Shown here: in pieces, positions 16,885 through 25,295 of the stretch | How positions within the stretch are numbered: position 1 is the stretch's first letter | Layout of the letters: each line of letters opens with the position of its first letter | Assembly (NCBI RefSeq): GCF_022513565.1 | Contig: NZ_JAKWBE010000033.1 | Span: 1-64,000 of the forward strand | Reading direction: 5' to 3' | DNA: 64,000 bases | Origin: Streptomyces gilvus | Lineage (GTDB): Bacteria; Actinomycetota; Actinomycetes; Streptomycetales; Streptomycetaceae | Translations under genes and position numbers: made by a program | Notes under the pieces: generated by a model | Told to the model about the DNA's origin: nothing | Database searches by the model: none | The model's input: only the letters and a program-made list of their open reading frames with translations

Positions 16885-17165
16885 GCGCCGTGCGGATCAT
16901 CCGGGCCGCACGCATCTGGATGACCGTAAGGTGCTGTCCGGCATCCTGTTCGTGCTCTGCACCGGCATTCCGTGGAAGTTCCTGCCCCAGGTGTCTGCGT
17001 ACAAGTGACGTCTCACACGAGCACGGGGACACCAGGAACCGGGCCTCGGCTCGGGGATGACGTGCTGGCGGCGCCTGCGCGACTGGGACGAGGCAGGCGT
17101 CTGTCTGCACGAGTCACTCCTGGCCGAGCTCCATGCCGCCGGCGCGCTGGACTGGTCGGGCCGGT
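16885..17165 (+). pseudogene. IS5-family transposase (ORF A type) remnant
   Basis: Frames together spell the start of a second type of IS5 transposase: DHPGRTHLDDRKVLSGILFVLCTGIPWKFLPQ, then, after about 40 inserted bases with a stop (VSAYK stop), GLGSGMTCWRRLRDWDEAGV and LHESLLAELHAAGALDW. The normal order joins LPQELGFGSGMTCWRRLRDW directly and has a few more residues before LHE, so the copy has both an insertion and a deletion. Homology ends at DWSG, so the catalytic DDE part is missing. It is dead. Confidence 0.75.
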
Positions 17166-17205
17166 TACCCCGACCCTGCTCACCCATGCCCGCCAATGCA
17201 CAGCG

Positions 17206-17237
17206 GCGTGCCCCCGCTCGGGTGAGCGGGGGCACGC
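17206..17237. terminator. Strong hairpin downstream of hemerythrin gene
   Basis: GCGTGCCCCCGCTC at 17206-17219 and GAGCGGGGGCACGC at 17224-17237 form a perfect 14-bp stem around the loop GGGT. It lies about 45 bases beyond the hemerythrin stop, as expected for a terminator. There is no clear T-tract, which is common in streptomycetes. Confidence 0.75.
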
Positions 17238-17282
17238 GGCTTGCGGGAGTGGTGTTCTGCCAGGGGCGAGCGGGCGGGACCT

Positions 17283-17759
17283 TCAGGCGGCCGGCCGGGA
17301 CAGGGTGCTGCCTGCCTTGGCGCGTGTGGCCTCGACCGCTTCCCACTCCTCGATGCTGAGGTTCGCCAGTGCGGCCGGGAAGACGCCGTCCTGCTCCTTG
17401 AGGATGTGGTCGCGCAGCATGGCCATCGCATCCATCAGCCGGTCCGGCCAGGTCGGGTCCGAAGGCGTCACACCGTCGGCGGCCTCGGCCAGCACCGCTT
17501 CGACACGGCGGTGCTCGGCCTCCAGAGCGGCGATCTGGTCGGGGAAGTCGGCTGCGAGAGCGGGGAACAGTCCGTGCTCCTCGACCTGGGTGTGCGGGTC
17601 GAGGACCGTGGCGATCTCCCGGGCGGTCTCCGCCATCCGGGCCACACGGCCGTCTTGGTGAGCGGTGCGGAGGTGGCCGATGAGGCGAACGACCTCGTCG
17701 TGTTCCCGGGTCAGTTCTTCGATGGTGGTCAGCGACTGGCAGCCGCAGTACTCGCACAC
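17283..17759 (-). CDS. Hemerythrin-domain protein
   Basis: The 158-residue protein starts at a GTG (17759) with AAGGAG at a good distance. It opens with MCEYCGCQSL, a Cys-rich tip, then a four-helix hemerythrin bundle: EHDEVVRLIGHLRTAH near residue 19, DPHTQVEEHGLFPAL near residue 54, AEHRRVEAVL near residue 81 and LRDHILKEQDGVFPAAL near residue 114. The His and Glu residues in these segments are the expected di-iron ligands. Such proteins bind oxygen or NO, or protect iron-sulfur clusters. The gene is next to narK, with which it shares direction, and belongs functionally with the low-oxygen genes. A strong hairpin follows it. Confidence 0.9.
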   Translation of the reverse strand: MCEYCGCQSLTTIEELTREHDEVVRLIGHLRTAHQDGRVARMAETAREIATVLDPHTQVEEHGLFPALAADFPDQIAALEAEHRRVEAVLAEAADGVTPSDPTWPDRLMDAMAMLRDHILKEQDGVFPAALANLSIEEWEAVEATRAKAGSTLSRPAA

Positions 17760-17848
17760 CGAACTTCTCCTTCGTGTTCAATCTTCCTGTATCTCTTAAC
17801 CCGCCAGTAACGGGGCCTTACTACTCGAATCGCGTTCGCGTTCTCTCC

Positions 17849-19135
17849 TCATGCGGTGGTTCGTGCGGTGCGGTGCCCCCGCGGGCGGCCCGTGCGCTGC
17901 TTGCCCTCGCTGCCTTCGGCTGCGGCGCGGACACCGGCGAGGGTGTAGGACAGCGCGGCGGCGGCCACGACGGCGAGCAGGGCGAGACCGGCCGCGTACG
18001 TCCCGTATGCGCCATACAGCGAGCCCATGAGCAGCGGCGGCACGAAGCCGCCCAGACCGCCTGCGGCGCCGACCACGCCAGTGACCGAGCCGACCTTGTT
18101 GGCCGGGGTCAGCAGGGCCACCAGGGCGAAGGTCGCTCCGCTGCCCGCGCCGAGGGCCGCGGCCATGGCCAGGAAGGCTATGGTGCCCACCGGCGCGAGG
18201 TCCGGGGTGAAGGACTGCACCACCGCTGCGGCAACGACCACGGACAGCGCCGCGGTCAGGACCCTGGCCGGGCCCAGACGGTCGGACAGCCAGCCGCCGA
18301 TCGGGCGCATCGCCACGGCGAGGAGCACGAACCCGGCCATGCGGTTGGCGGCGTCGGCCTGGGTGAGGCCGTAGCCGGTCTTGAGGTAGGTGGGCAGGTA
18401 GACGGAGAAGGCGACGTAACCGCCGAACGCGACCGCGTACAGCGCGGATGCCTGCCAGGTGATCCCGAGCTTCAAGGTGGCGCCCAGTCGGCGGGCCAGC
18501 GGCTCGGTCGGCACGGTCCGCCCGGGTGCGTCACGCAGCACCAGTGCGGCGGCCACGGCGTACACGGCCAGCACCGCGGCAGTGATCAGGAACGGGGTCG
18601 ACATGCTGTGCGCGTTGACCAGCTTCACCGTGGTCAGGGCGCTGATTGCGGTGCCGCCCATGCCCGCACCGAAGATGCCGATGGCCAGGCCTCGCCGCTC
18701 GGGCGGGAACCAGGCGTTGACGAAGGGGACGCCCACGGCGAACGCGGTGCCGCCGATGCCGAGGAAGAACCCGCCGGCCAGCAGTGCGGCGAGGGAGGAG
18801 TGCCCGGCCAGGCCCAGGTAGAGCACCGGCACGATGGTGGCCGCCGACACGATGGGGAACATCACCCGTCCGCCGAACCGGTCGGTCAGAGCGCCGATCG
18901 GGATGCGGCCCAGAGAGCCGACCACGACCGGCACCGCCACCAGCAGCGACTGCTGGAACGAGTTCAGGTCCAGGCTGTCCTTGAAGCGCGGGCCGAGCGG
19001 GCTGAGCAGCGCCCAGGCCCAGAAGTTGACGGCGAAGCCGACCGTGGCCAGCGCCAGCATCGTCCAGGCCCGGCCCGGCACCGGCTCGTGTGCCGATGGT
19101 GTTGTGTCGCTTCTCCCAGACCGTTGGAGCACCAT
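17849..19135 (-). CDS. narK: NarK-type nitrate/nitrite MFS transporter
   Basis: A 428-residue major facilitator with about twelve membrane segments, starting at ATG 19135 after AGGGAGG. The nitrate-porter signature is present in the first half (FAVGVPFVNAWFPPERRGLAIGIFGAGMGGTA) and again in the second half (GSGATFALVALLTPANKVGSVTGVVGAAGGLGG), as in the NNP family. It should import nitrate, export nitrite or exchange the two across the cytoplasmic membrane for the Nar enzyme encoded at 20060. The promoter region holds the palindrome AGGGCCGATCGGCCCT (19305-19320), a candidate DevR site. Confidence 0.93.
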   Translation of the reverse strand: MVLQRSGRSDTTPSAHEPVPGRAWTMLALATVGFAVNFWAWALLSPLGPRFKDSLDLNSFQQSLLVAVPVVVGSLGRIPIGALTDRFGGRVMFPIVSAATIVPVLYLGLAGHSSLAALLAGGFFLGIGGTAFAVGVPFVNAWFPPERRGLAIGIFGAGMGGTAISALTTVKLVNAHSMSTPFLITAAVLAVYAVAAALVLRDAPGRTVPTEPLARRLGATLKLGITWQASALYAVAFGGYVAFSVYLPTYLKTGYGLTQADAANRMAGFVLLAVAMRPIGGWLSDRLGPARVLTAALSVVVAAAVVQSFTPDLAPVGTIAFLAMAAALGAGSGATFALVALLTPANKVGSVTGVVGAAGGLGGFVPPLLMGSLYGAYGTYAAGLALLAVVAAAALSYTLAGVRAAAEGSEGKQRTGRPRGHRTARTTA

Positions 19136-19304
19136 CGTGTCCCTCCCTGATCACAGTGTTCCGGCCACCTCGCTCTGACGGCGCGGCGGCCCGTGTCCAG
19201 GTTTCGTGATGCGGGGCGCATGTGCATGGGGCCGTCGGTGCCACGTGCTCATCCGACCGGTCCTCGCGCCGGGGCCGTACGGGCCGATCACTGGGCGGGC
19301 CGTC

Positions 19305-19320
19305 AGGGCCGATCGGCCCT
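19305..19320. promoter_or_regulatory. GGGCC-GGCCC palindrome upstream of narK (candidate DevR site)
   Basis: AGGGCCGATCGGCCCT is a perfect 16-bp palindrome 170 bases upstream of the narK start. Weaker related sequences (GGGGCCGTCGGTGCC near 19227 and GGGGCCGTACGGGCC near 19271) lie closer to narK. The same pattern recurs upstream of narG, devR, pflB and the cNMP-binding gene, which suggests one shared regulator. Confidence 0.6.
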
Positions 19321-19341
19321 CTCCGCGTGCCGGCACTGTCG

Positions 19342-19755
19342 TCACACGTGCCTGACCTCGCGCAGACCGGGGTGTCGGCGGCGCAGCCGGCGCTCCAGGC
19401 GCTGGTGCAGCGTGATCCAGGCAGCGGGGCAGCGGTGGCAGGAACCGCCGAGCCGGACGGTGACCGTCGACACGCTGGGTGATCCGGTGCCGTTCGGGTG
19501 CCCGGTAGTCCGCGAGGCCAGGACCGACTCCACCCAGGCGTCCCGCTCTGCCGGCTCGGTGGGCGGTGCCGGCGCCGGCGCCGGGGTGGACCAGTCCGGC
19601 CACACGGCGCGTTGTTCCCGCAACTCGGCGATGCCGAGGCCCCGGTGGGCGATGACGGCGAATGCCGGTACGCCGAGTACGCCGAGGGCCTGTGCGAGTG
19701 CGTCAAGGTCCAAGTTTCCCTGGCGTCGGGCCAGTTCGTCCGTCATCGTGACCAC
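19342..19755 (-). CDS. FeoB-G-domain/NifU-like chimera, probably 5'-truncated
   Basis: The C-terminal half reads TVTVRLGGSCHRCPAAWITL and then RLERRLRRRHPGLREV, which resembles the NifU C-terminal scaffold domain (CxxCP followed by TL..GIE..L....P.V..V) that carries an iron-sulfur cluster. The N-terminal half (VVTMTDELARRQGNLDLDALAQALGV, then FAVIAHRGLGIAELRE) resembles the G4-G5 end of a FeoB-type GTPase. Upstream of the GTG at 19755 the same frame continues (DRSLGLVAQVLARALPTCF) without a start codon, so the GTPase seems to have lost its P-loop half. It lies divergently 300 bases from narG and tandem with narK. A role in iron-sulfur supply for the nitrate reductase would fit, but whether it is expressed is doubtful. 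Confidence 0.5.
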   Translation of the reverse strand: MVTMTDELARRQGNLDLDALAQALGVLGVPAFAVIAHRGLGIAELREQRAVWPDWSTPAPAPAPPTEPAERDAWVESVLASRTTGHPNGTGSPSVSTVTVRLGGSCHRCPAAWITLHQRLERRLRRRHPGLREVRHV

Positions 19756-20006
19756 GAAGCAGGTCGGCAGAGCGCGCGCGAGGACCTGTGCGACGAGCCC
19801 GAGCGACCGGTCCTCGGCGCCGGGTTCACGCCCGATGTCCTCGACACGTCCGTCTGCGACACCGTCTGCCGCGTTCCCCTCCGTCCGAGGCCCAGTCCAC
19901 GGCCCGCCGCTTCGGTGAGCGATACCTCAGCGCGGACCTGTTCACGTAACAGGGCCACAAGGTCCCCCCGGGGCGAACGTGAACGGGGCCGGTGGGACGG
20001 GCAGCG

Positions 20007-20021
20007 AGGGCCATTCGGCCC
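20007..20021. promoter_or_regulatory. GGGCC-GGCCC palindrome upstream of narG (candidate DevR site)
   Basis: AGGGCCATTCGGCCC lies 39 bases upstream of the narG start and has GGGCC and GGCCC arms separated by four bases. It belongs to the same set as the sites at 19305, 38656, 40797, 40868 and 44350. The position just upstream of a likely promoter suits an activator. Confidence 0.6.
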
Positions 20022-20059
20022 AAGGTCCCGCCCCTTGCCGAAACCTAGCGTTCACGACC

Positions 20060-23000
20060 ATGGAGAACGATCAGAAGGCACGACCAGGACAGTCGCGCGT
20101 CGAACCAAGCTGGCCGCTGGCCACGCGCAGACTGCTGAGCCGCCGTGAGGTCTCGGCCGACGGACGTGCCGTGTTCGGCCAGGCCGACCCGACGTGGGAG
20201 GGCTTCTACCGGGACCGCTGGGCGCACGACAAGGTGGTGCGCTCCACCCACGGCGTCAACTGCACCGGATCCTGTTCGTGGATGGTGTACGTCAAGGACG
20301 GCATCATCACCTGGGAGCACCAGGCCACCGACTACCCGTCGATCGGCGCCGACTGCCCCGAGTACGAGCCGCGCGGCTGCCCGCGCGGGGCGTCGTTCTC
20401 CTGGTACACCTACTCCCCCAGCCGGGTCCGCTACCCCTACGTACGGGGCATGCTGCTGAAGCTGTGGCGCGAGGCCCGGCGCAGGCTCGGGGACCCGGTG
20501 GCCGCGTGGGCGGAGATCACCTCCGACCCTGCGAAGGCCCGGGCGTACAAGCGGGCCCGCGGCAAGGGTGGCCTGGTGCGCGCCGACTGGGACGAGGTCG
20601 CCGAACTGATCGCCGCCGCCCACGTCCACACCATCAAGGCCTACGGCCCCGACCGCGTGGCGGGCTTCTCCCCCATCCCGGCGATGTCGATGGCGTCCTT
20701 CGCGGCGGGCTCCCGCTTCATGTCGCTGATCGGCGGCACCCTGCTGTCGTTCTACGACTGGTACGCCGATCTCCCCGTCGCCTCGCCGCAGGTCTTCGGC
20801 GACCAGACCGACGTCCCCGAGGCGGCCGACTGGTGGAACGCCGGCTACCTGGTGATGTGGGGCTCCAACATCCCCGTCACCCGCACCCCGGACGCCCACT
20901 TCCTGACCGAGGCCCGCTACAACGGCACGAAGGTCGTCGCAGTCAGCCCCGACTACGCGGACAACGTCAAGTTCGCCGACGAGTGGATGGCCCCGCACCC
21001 CGGCACCGACGGTGCCCTGGCGATGGCCATGGGCCACGTGATCCTGCGCGAGTTCCTTGTGGACCGCGAAGTCCCGTACTTCCAGGACTACCTGCGGAAG
21101 TTCACCGACGCTCCCTTCCTGGTGACTCTGCGCGAGCATGAACACGGTCTCGTCCCGGACGGTTTCCTGACCGCCGCCGATCTCGGACACGACACAGAAC
21201 ACGCGGAGTCCAAGACGGTCCTCCTCGACTCGGCCACCGGCGAACCGGTCGTGCCGAACGGCTCGCTCGGCTTCCGCTGGGGGCAAGCCGAACAAGGCCG
21301 CTGGAACCTCGACCTGGGCGACGTGGTGCCCGAGCTGAGCCTGCTGGAGTCGGCCGAGGACACGGCGCGGGTGGCCCTGCCCCGGTTCGACGAGGGCACC
21401 ACCGAGGGCGGCTCGACGATGGTCCGCGGCGTCCCGGTCCGCAGGATCGGTGGCCGCCTGGTCACTACGGTCTTCGACCTGATGCTCGCCCAGTACGGGG
21501 TGGCACGGCCCGGTCTGCCGGGCGTGTGGCCGCTCGCGTACGACGACACCTCCCAGCCCTGCACGCCGGCCTGGCAGGAGACCATCACGTCGGTGCCGGC
21601 CCAGCAGGCGGCCCGGATCGCCCGGGAGTTCGCCCGCAACGCCGAGCGCACGAACGGCCGGTCGATGATCGCCATGGGCGCGGGCACGAACCACTGGTTC
21701 CATTCCGACACCATCTACCGGGCGTTCCTCGCGCTGACCACGATGACCGGCTGCCAGGGCGTCAACGGCGGCGGCTGGGCGCACTACGTGGGCCAGGAGA
21801 AGGTCCGTCCGCTGACCGGCTTCCAGCACCTGGCGTTCGCCTTCGACTGGCAGCGCCCCACCCGGCACATGGCGGGCACCTCCTACTGGTACCTCAACTC
21901 CGGCCAGTGGCGCTACGAGGCGTTCGGACCCGAGGAACTCGCCTCCCCGCTCGGGGAGGGACGGTTCCAGGGCAAGGGGTTCGCCGACTGCCTGGCGCAG
22001 GCCGTACGCCTCGGCTGGACGCCCGGTCACCCCGGCTTCAACCGCAACCCCCTCGACCTGGCCGACGAGGCGGACGCCGCGGGCCGGCCGGTCGCCGAGC
22101 ACATCGTCGACGAACTGAAGTCCGGGCGGCTGCGGTTCGCCGTCGAGGACCCGGACGATCCGGCCAACTTCCCCCGCGTGCTGACCGTGTGGCGGGCGAA
22201 CCTGCTGGGCTCCTCCGGCAAGGGCAACGAGTACTTCCTGCGCCACCTGCTCGGCACGGACGCGGCCGTCCGCTCCGAACAGACCCCGCCCGAGCACCGG
22301 CCGAAGGACGTGGTGTGGCGGGAGGAGGCGCCCGAGGGCAAGCTCGACCTGCTGGTCACCATGGACTTCAGGATGACCTCCACCAGCCTGCTGTCCGACG
22401 TCGTCCTGCCGGCCGCGACCTGGTACGAGAAGGACGACCTGTCCAGCACGGACATGCACCCCTTCGTACACGCCTTCACCCCCGCCATCGCCCCGCCCTG
22501 GCAGGCCCGCACCGACTACGACACCTTCCTCACCATCGCCGACCGGTTCAGCGAACTCGCCCGCGAGCACCTGGGGACGCGCACCGACGTCCTGGCCGTG
22601 CCGCTCACCCACGACACCCCGGACGAACTCGCCCAGCCCGCAGGTGCCGTACGGGACTGGAAGACAGGCGAGTGCGAGCCGATCCCCGGACGGACCATGC
22701 CCAAGCTCGTCACCGTCGAACGCGACTACGCGGCCGTAGCCGAGAAGGTGCGCGCCATCGGCCCGCTGCTCGACACCCTGGGCACCACCACCAAGGGCGT
22801 CACCGTCCACCCCGACCGGGAGATCGACGACCTGCGCCACCGCTGCGGAACCGTCCGCGACGGGATCGCCGAGGGGCGGCCGTCGCTTGCCACCGCCACC
22901 GACATGTGCGAGGCGATCCTCGCCCTGTCCGGCACCACCAACGGGCGCCTGGCCACCGAGGGTTTCCGGGAGCTGGAGCGGCAGACCGGCAGCGAGGGCC

Positions 23001-23758
23001 TGGTGGAGCTGGCCGCCGAGCGCGAGGCCGAGCGGATCACCTTCGCCGACACCCGCGCCCAGCCGCGCTCCGTGATGACCTCCTACGAGTGGTCGGGCTC
23101 GGAGACGGGCGGGCGCCGCTACTCCCCCTTCGTGATCAACGTCGAGCACTTCAAGCCCTGGCACACCCTCACCGGGCGCCAGCACTTCTTCCTCCAGCAC
23201 GACTGGATCGCCGAAATCGGTGAACAGCTCCCCGTCTACCGGCCGCCGCTCAACGCGATCCGGCACTACGGCGACGAGCACCTTCACGAGGACGGCCGCG
23301 CCGAGGTGACGGTCCGCTACCTGACCCCGCACTCGAAGTGGTCCATCCACTCCAACTACCAGGACAACAAGTACATGCTCGACCTGTCCCGCGGCGGCCC
23401 GACGATCTGGATGTCCGTGGAGGACGCCGAGAAGATCGGCGTGAAGGACAACGAGTGGATCGAGGCGTACAACCGCAACGGTGTCGTCGCCGCCCGTGCC
23501 GTGGTCACCCACCGCATGCCGGAGGGCACGGTGTACATGTACCACGCCCAGGACCGCACCGTGAACGTGCCGAAGACCGAGGTCAGCGGCAAGCGCGGCG
23601 GCATCCACAACTCCCTGACGAGGCTGCTGCTCAAGCCGACCCATCTCGCCGGCGGCTACGCCCAGTTCACCTACGCCTTCAACTACTACGGCCCGACCGG
23701 CAACCAGCGCGACGAGGTCACCGTCATCCGCCGCCGCAGCCAGCAAGTGGAGTACTGA
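20060..23758 (+). CDS. narG: Respiratory nitrate reductase alpha subunit
   Basis: The 1232-residue protein is a full-length NarG, the molybdenum bis-MGD catalytic subunit that reduces nitrate to nitrite on the cytoplasmic side of the membrane. The FS0 cluster ligands are in HGVNCTGSCSW (His and two Cys) and further on in PRGCPRGASFSWY. The Mo ligand Asp lies in FYDWYADLPVASPQ, next to GDQTDVPEAADWWN, as in E. coli NarG. The MGD-binding C-terminal region ends near YYGPTGNQRDEVTVI. I chose the ATG at 20060 (MENDQK), which follows the promoter palindrome; the ribosome binding site is weak. narH follows after one base. The very long frame on the opposite strand is a codon-bias shadow. Confidence 0.97.
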   Translation: MENDQKARPGQSRVEPSWPLATRRLLSRREVSADGRAVFGQADPTWEGFYRDRWAHDKVVRSTHGVNCTGSCSWMVYVKDGIITWEHQATDYPSIGADCPEYEPRGCPRGASFSWYTYSPSRVRYPYVRGMLLKLWREARRRLGDPVAAWAEITSDPAKARAYKRARGKGGLVRADWDEVAELIAAAHVHTIKAYGPDRVAGFSPIPAMSMASFAAGSRFMSLIGGTLLSFYDWYADLPVASPQVFGDQTDVPEAADWWNAGYLVMWGSNIPVTRTPDAHFLTEARYNGTKVVAVSPDYADNVKFADEWMAPHPGTDGALAMAMGHVILREFLVDREVPYFQDYLRKFTDAPFLVTLREHEHGLVPDGFLTAADLGHDTEHAESKTVLLDSATGEPVVPNGSLGFRWGQAEQGRWNLDLGDVVPELSLLESAEDTARVALPRFDEGTTEGGSTMVRGVPVRRIGGRLVTTVFDLMLAQYGVARPGLPGVWPLAYDDTSQPCTPAWQETITSVPAQQAARIAREFARNAERTNGRSMIAMGAGTNHWFHSDTIYRAFLALTTMTGCQGVNGGGWAHYVGQEKVRPLTGFQHLAFAFDWQRPTRHMAGTSYWYLNSGQWRYEAFGPEELASPLGEGRFQGKGFADCLAQAVRLGWTPGHPGFNRNPLDLADEADAAGRPVAEHIVDELKSGRLRFAVEDPDDPANFPRVLTVWRANLLGSSGKGNEYFLRHLLGTDAAVRSEQTPPEHRPKDVVWREEAPEGKLDLLVTMDFRMTSTSLLSDVVLPAATWYEKDDLSSTDMHPFVHAFTPAIAPPWQARTDYDTFLTIADRFSELAREHLGTRTDVLAVPLTHDTPDELAQPAGAVRDWKTGECEPIPGRTMPKLVTVERDYAAVAEKVRAIGPLLDTLGTTTKGVTVHPDREIDDLRHRCGTVRDGIAEGRPSLATATDMCEAILALSGTTNGRLATEGFRELERQTGSEGLVELAAEREAERITFADTRAQPRSVMTSYEWSGSETGGRRYSPFVINVEHFKPWHTLTGRQHFFLQHDWIAEIGEQLPVYRPPLNAIRHYGDEHLHEDGRAEVTVRYLTPHSKWSIHSNYQDNKYMLDLSRGGPTIWMSVEDAEKIGVKDNEWIEAYNRNGVVAARAVVTHRMPEGTVYMYHAQDRTVNVPKTEVSGKRGGIHNSLTRLLLKPTHLAGGYAQFTYAFNYYGPTGNQRDEVTVIRRRSQQVEY

Positions 23759-23759
23759 C

Positions 23760-25295
23760 ATGCGAGTGATGGCACAAGTGGCGATGGTGATGAACCTCGA
23801 CAAGTGCATCGGCTGCCACACCTGCTCGGTCACCTGCAAGCAGACGTGGACCAACCGCACCGGTGTGGAGTACGCCTGGTTCAACAACGTCGAGACCAAG
23901 CCGGGCGTCGGCTACCCGCGCCGCTACGAGGACCAGCAGAAGTGGAAGGGCGGCTGGACCCTGGACCGCAAGGGCCGCCTGGTGCTGCGCTCCGGCGGCC
24001 GGGTCAAGCGACTGCTGTCCCTCTTCTCCAACCCGGACCTGCCGTCCCTCGAGGACTACTACGAGCCGGTCACCTACGACTACGACAACCTGGTCAGCGC
24101 GCCCGCCGGTCCGGACATGCCGGTCGCCCGCCCTCGTTCGGTCCTCACCGGCAAGCCCACCGCCATCACGTGGGGCGCGAACTGGGAAGACGGCCTGGGC
24201 GGCGCGCCCGAGCACGCCGGCGGCGACCCGAACCTGAGCGGCGAGTGGGCCCAGAGGGTCAAGTTCGAGTTCGAGCAGACCTTCCTCTTCCACCTGCCCC
24301 GCCTGTGCGAGCACTGCCTCAACCCGGCCTGTGTGTCGGCCTGTCCGTCCGGCGCGATGTACAAACGGGTGGAGGACGGCATCGTCCTGGTCGACCAGGA
24401 CCGCTGCCGCGGCTGGCGCATGTGCGTGACGGCGTGCCCGTACAAGAAGGTGTACGTCAACCACGCCACCGGCAAGGCGGAGAAGTGCACCTTCTGCTTC
24501 CCGCGCATCGAGGCCGGGCAGCCGACCGTCTGCTCGGAGACCTGCGTGGGCCGGCTGCGCTACCTCGGCCTGCTGCTCTACGACGCCGACAAGGTGGGCG
24601 AGGCCGCGGCCACCGCCGACGAGCAGGACCTGCTGGACGCCCAGCGCACCGTCTTCCTCGACCCGTTCGACTCCGAGGTCATCGCGGCGGCCCGTACGGC
24701 CGGCATCCCCGAGGACTGGCTGGAAGCCGCCCGCCGCTCCCCGGTGTACGACCTGGTCATGCGCTACAAGGTCGCCCTCCCGCTGCACCCGGAGTACCGC
24801 ACGCTGCCCATGGTCTGGTACGTGCCGCCCCTCTCCCCTGTCCTCGACGCCGTCACCTCCGCGGGCGGCGACCAGGACGACCCGGACCACGTGTTCGCCG
24901 CCGTCACGCGGCTGCGCATCCCGCTGGAGTACCTGGCCGAGCTGTTCACCGCGGGAGACACCGACGTGGTCGCCGGGGTGCTGATGAAACTGACCGCCCT
25001 GCGTTCCCACATGCGCGAGAGGATCCTGGGCGAGGCAGGCGACGAGGCCGCGATCAAGGCCGTCGGCCTGACCGCCCGGGACGCGGAGGACCTGCACCGG
25101 CTGCTGGCGGTGGCCAAGTACAAGGACCGCTACGTCGTTCCGGCCGCCCACAAGGAGGACGCCGCCGCGCTGAGCGCGATGGAGAACCGCTGCCCGGTGG
25201 AGACCTCCGGTGAGCCGGCCGAGCGCAAGGTCATGCTCGGCATCCCCACCCTGCGCCGCCGCAACCCCGAAGCCCCAGCCGGAGGCCACCTGTGA
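23760..25295 (+). CDS. narH: Nitrate reductase beta subunit
   Basis: The 511-residue iron-sulfur electron-transfer subunit, one base after the narG stop. Its cysteine groups are CIGCHTCSVTCKQTW at the N-terminus, CEHCLNPACVSACPSGAMYK near residue 182, CRGWRMCVTACPYKK near residue 216 and CTFCFPRIEAGQPTVCSETC near residue 243. In the third group a Trp replaces one Cys (CRGW), which is the known feature that makes one cluster [3Fe-4S] in NarH. It shuttles electrons from the NarI haems to NarG. The gene overlaps narJ by four bases (GTGA). Confidence 0.97.
   Translation: MRVMAQVAMVMNLDKCIGCHTCSVTCKQTWTNRTGVEYAWFNNVETKPGVGYPRRYEDQQKWKGGWTLDRKGRLVLRSGGRVKRLLSLFSNPDLPSLEDYYEPVTYDYDNLVSAPAGPDMPVARPRSVLTGKPTAITWGANWEDGLGGAPEHAGGDPNLSGEWAQRVKFEFEQTFLFHLPRLCEHCLNPACVSACPSGAMYKRVEDGIVLVDQDRCRGWRMCVTACPYKKVYVNHATGKAEKCTFCFPRIEAGQPTVCSETCVGRLRYLGLLLYDADKVGEAAATADEQDLLDAQRTVFLDPFDSEVIAAARTAGIPEDWLEAARRSPVYDLVMRYKVALPLHPEYRTLPMVWYVPPLSPVLDAVTSAGGDQDDPDHVFAAVTRLRIPLEYLAELFTAGDTDVVAGVLMKLTALRSHMRERILGEAGDEAAIKAVGLTARDAEDLHRLLAVAKYKDRYVVPAAHKEDAAALSAMENRCPVETSGEPAERKVMLGIPTLRRRNPEAPAGGHL

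Noticed and set aside
17760..17850. Possible NO-responsive (NsrR-like) site before the hemerythrin gene
   Set aside because: The AT-richer patch GATACAGGAAGATTG is suggestive but lacks the inverted symmetry I would require.
20045..23899. Very long minus-strand open frame opposite narG (1284 codons)
   Set aside because: It is an antisense shadow caused by G/C-biased third codon positions. Its sequence is low-complexity Gly/Val/Arg/Asp without family motifs, while the plus strand is a perfect NarG.
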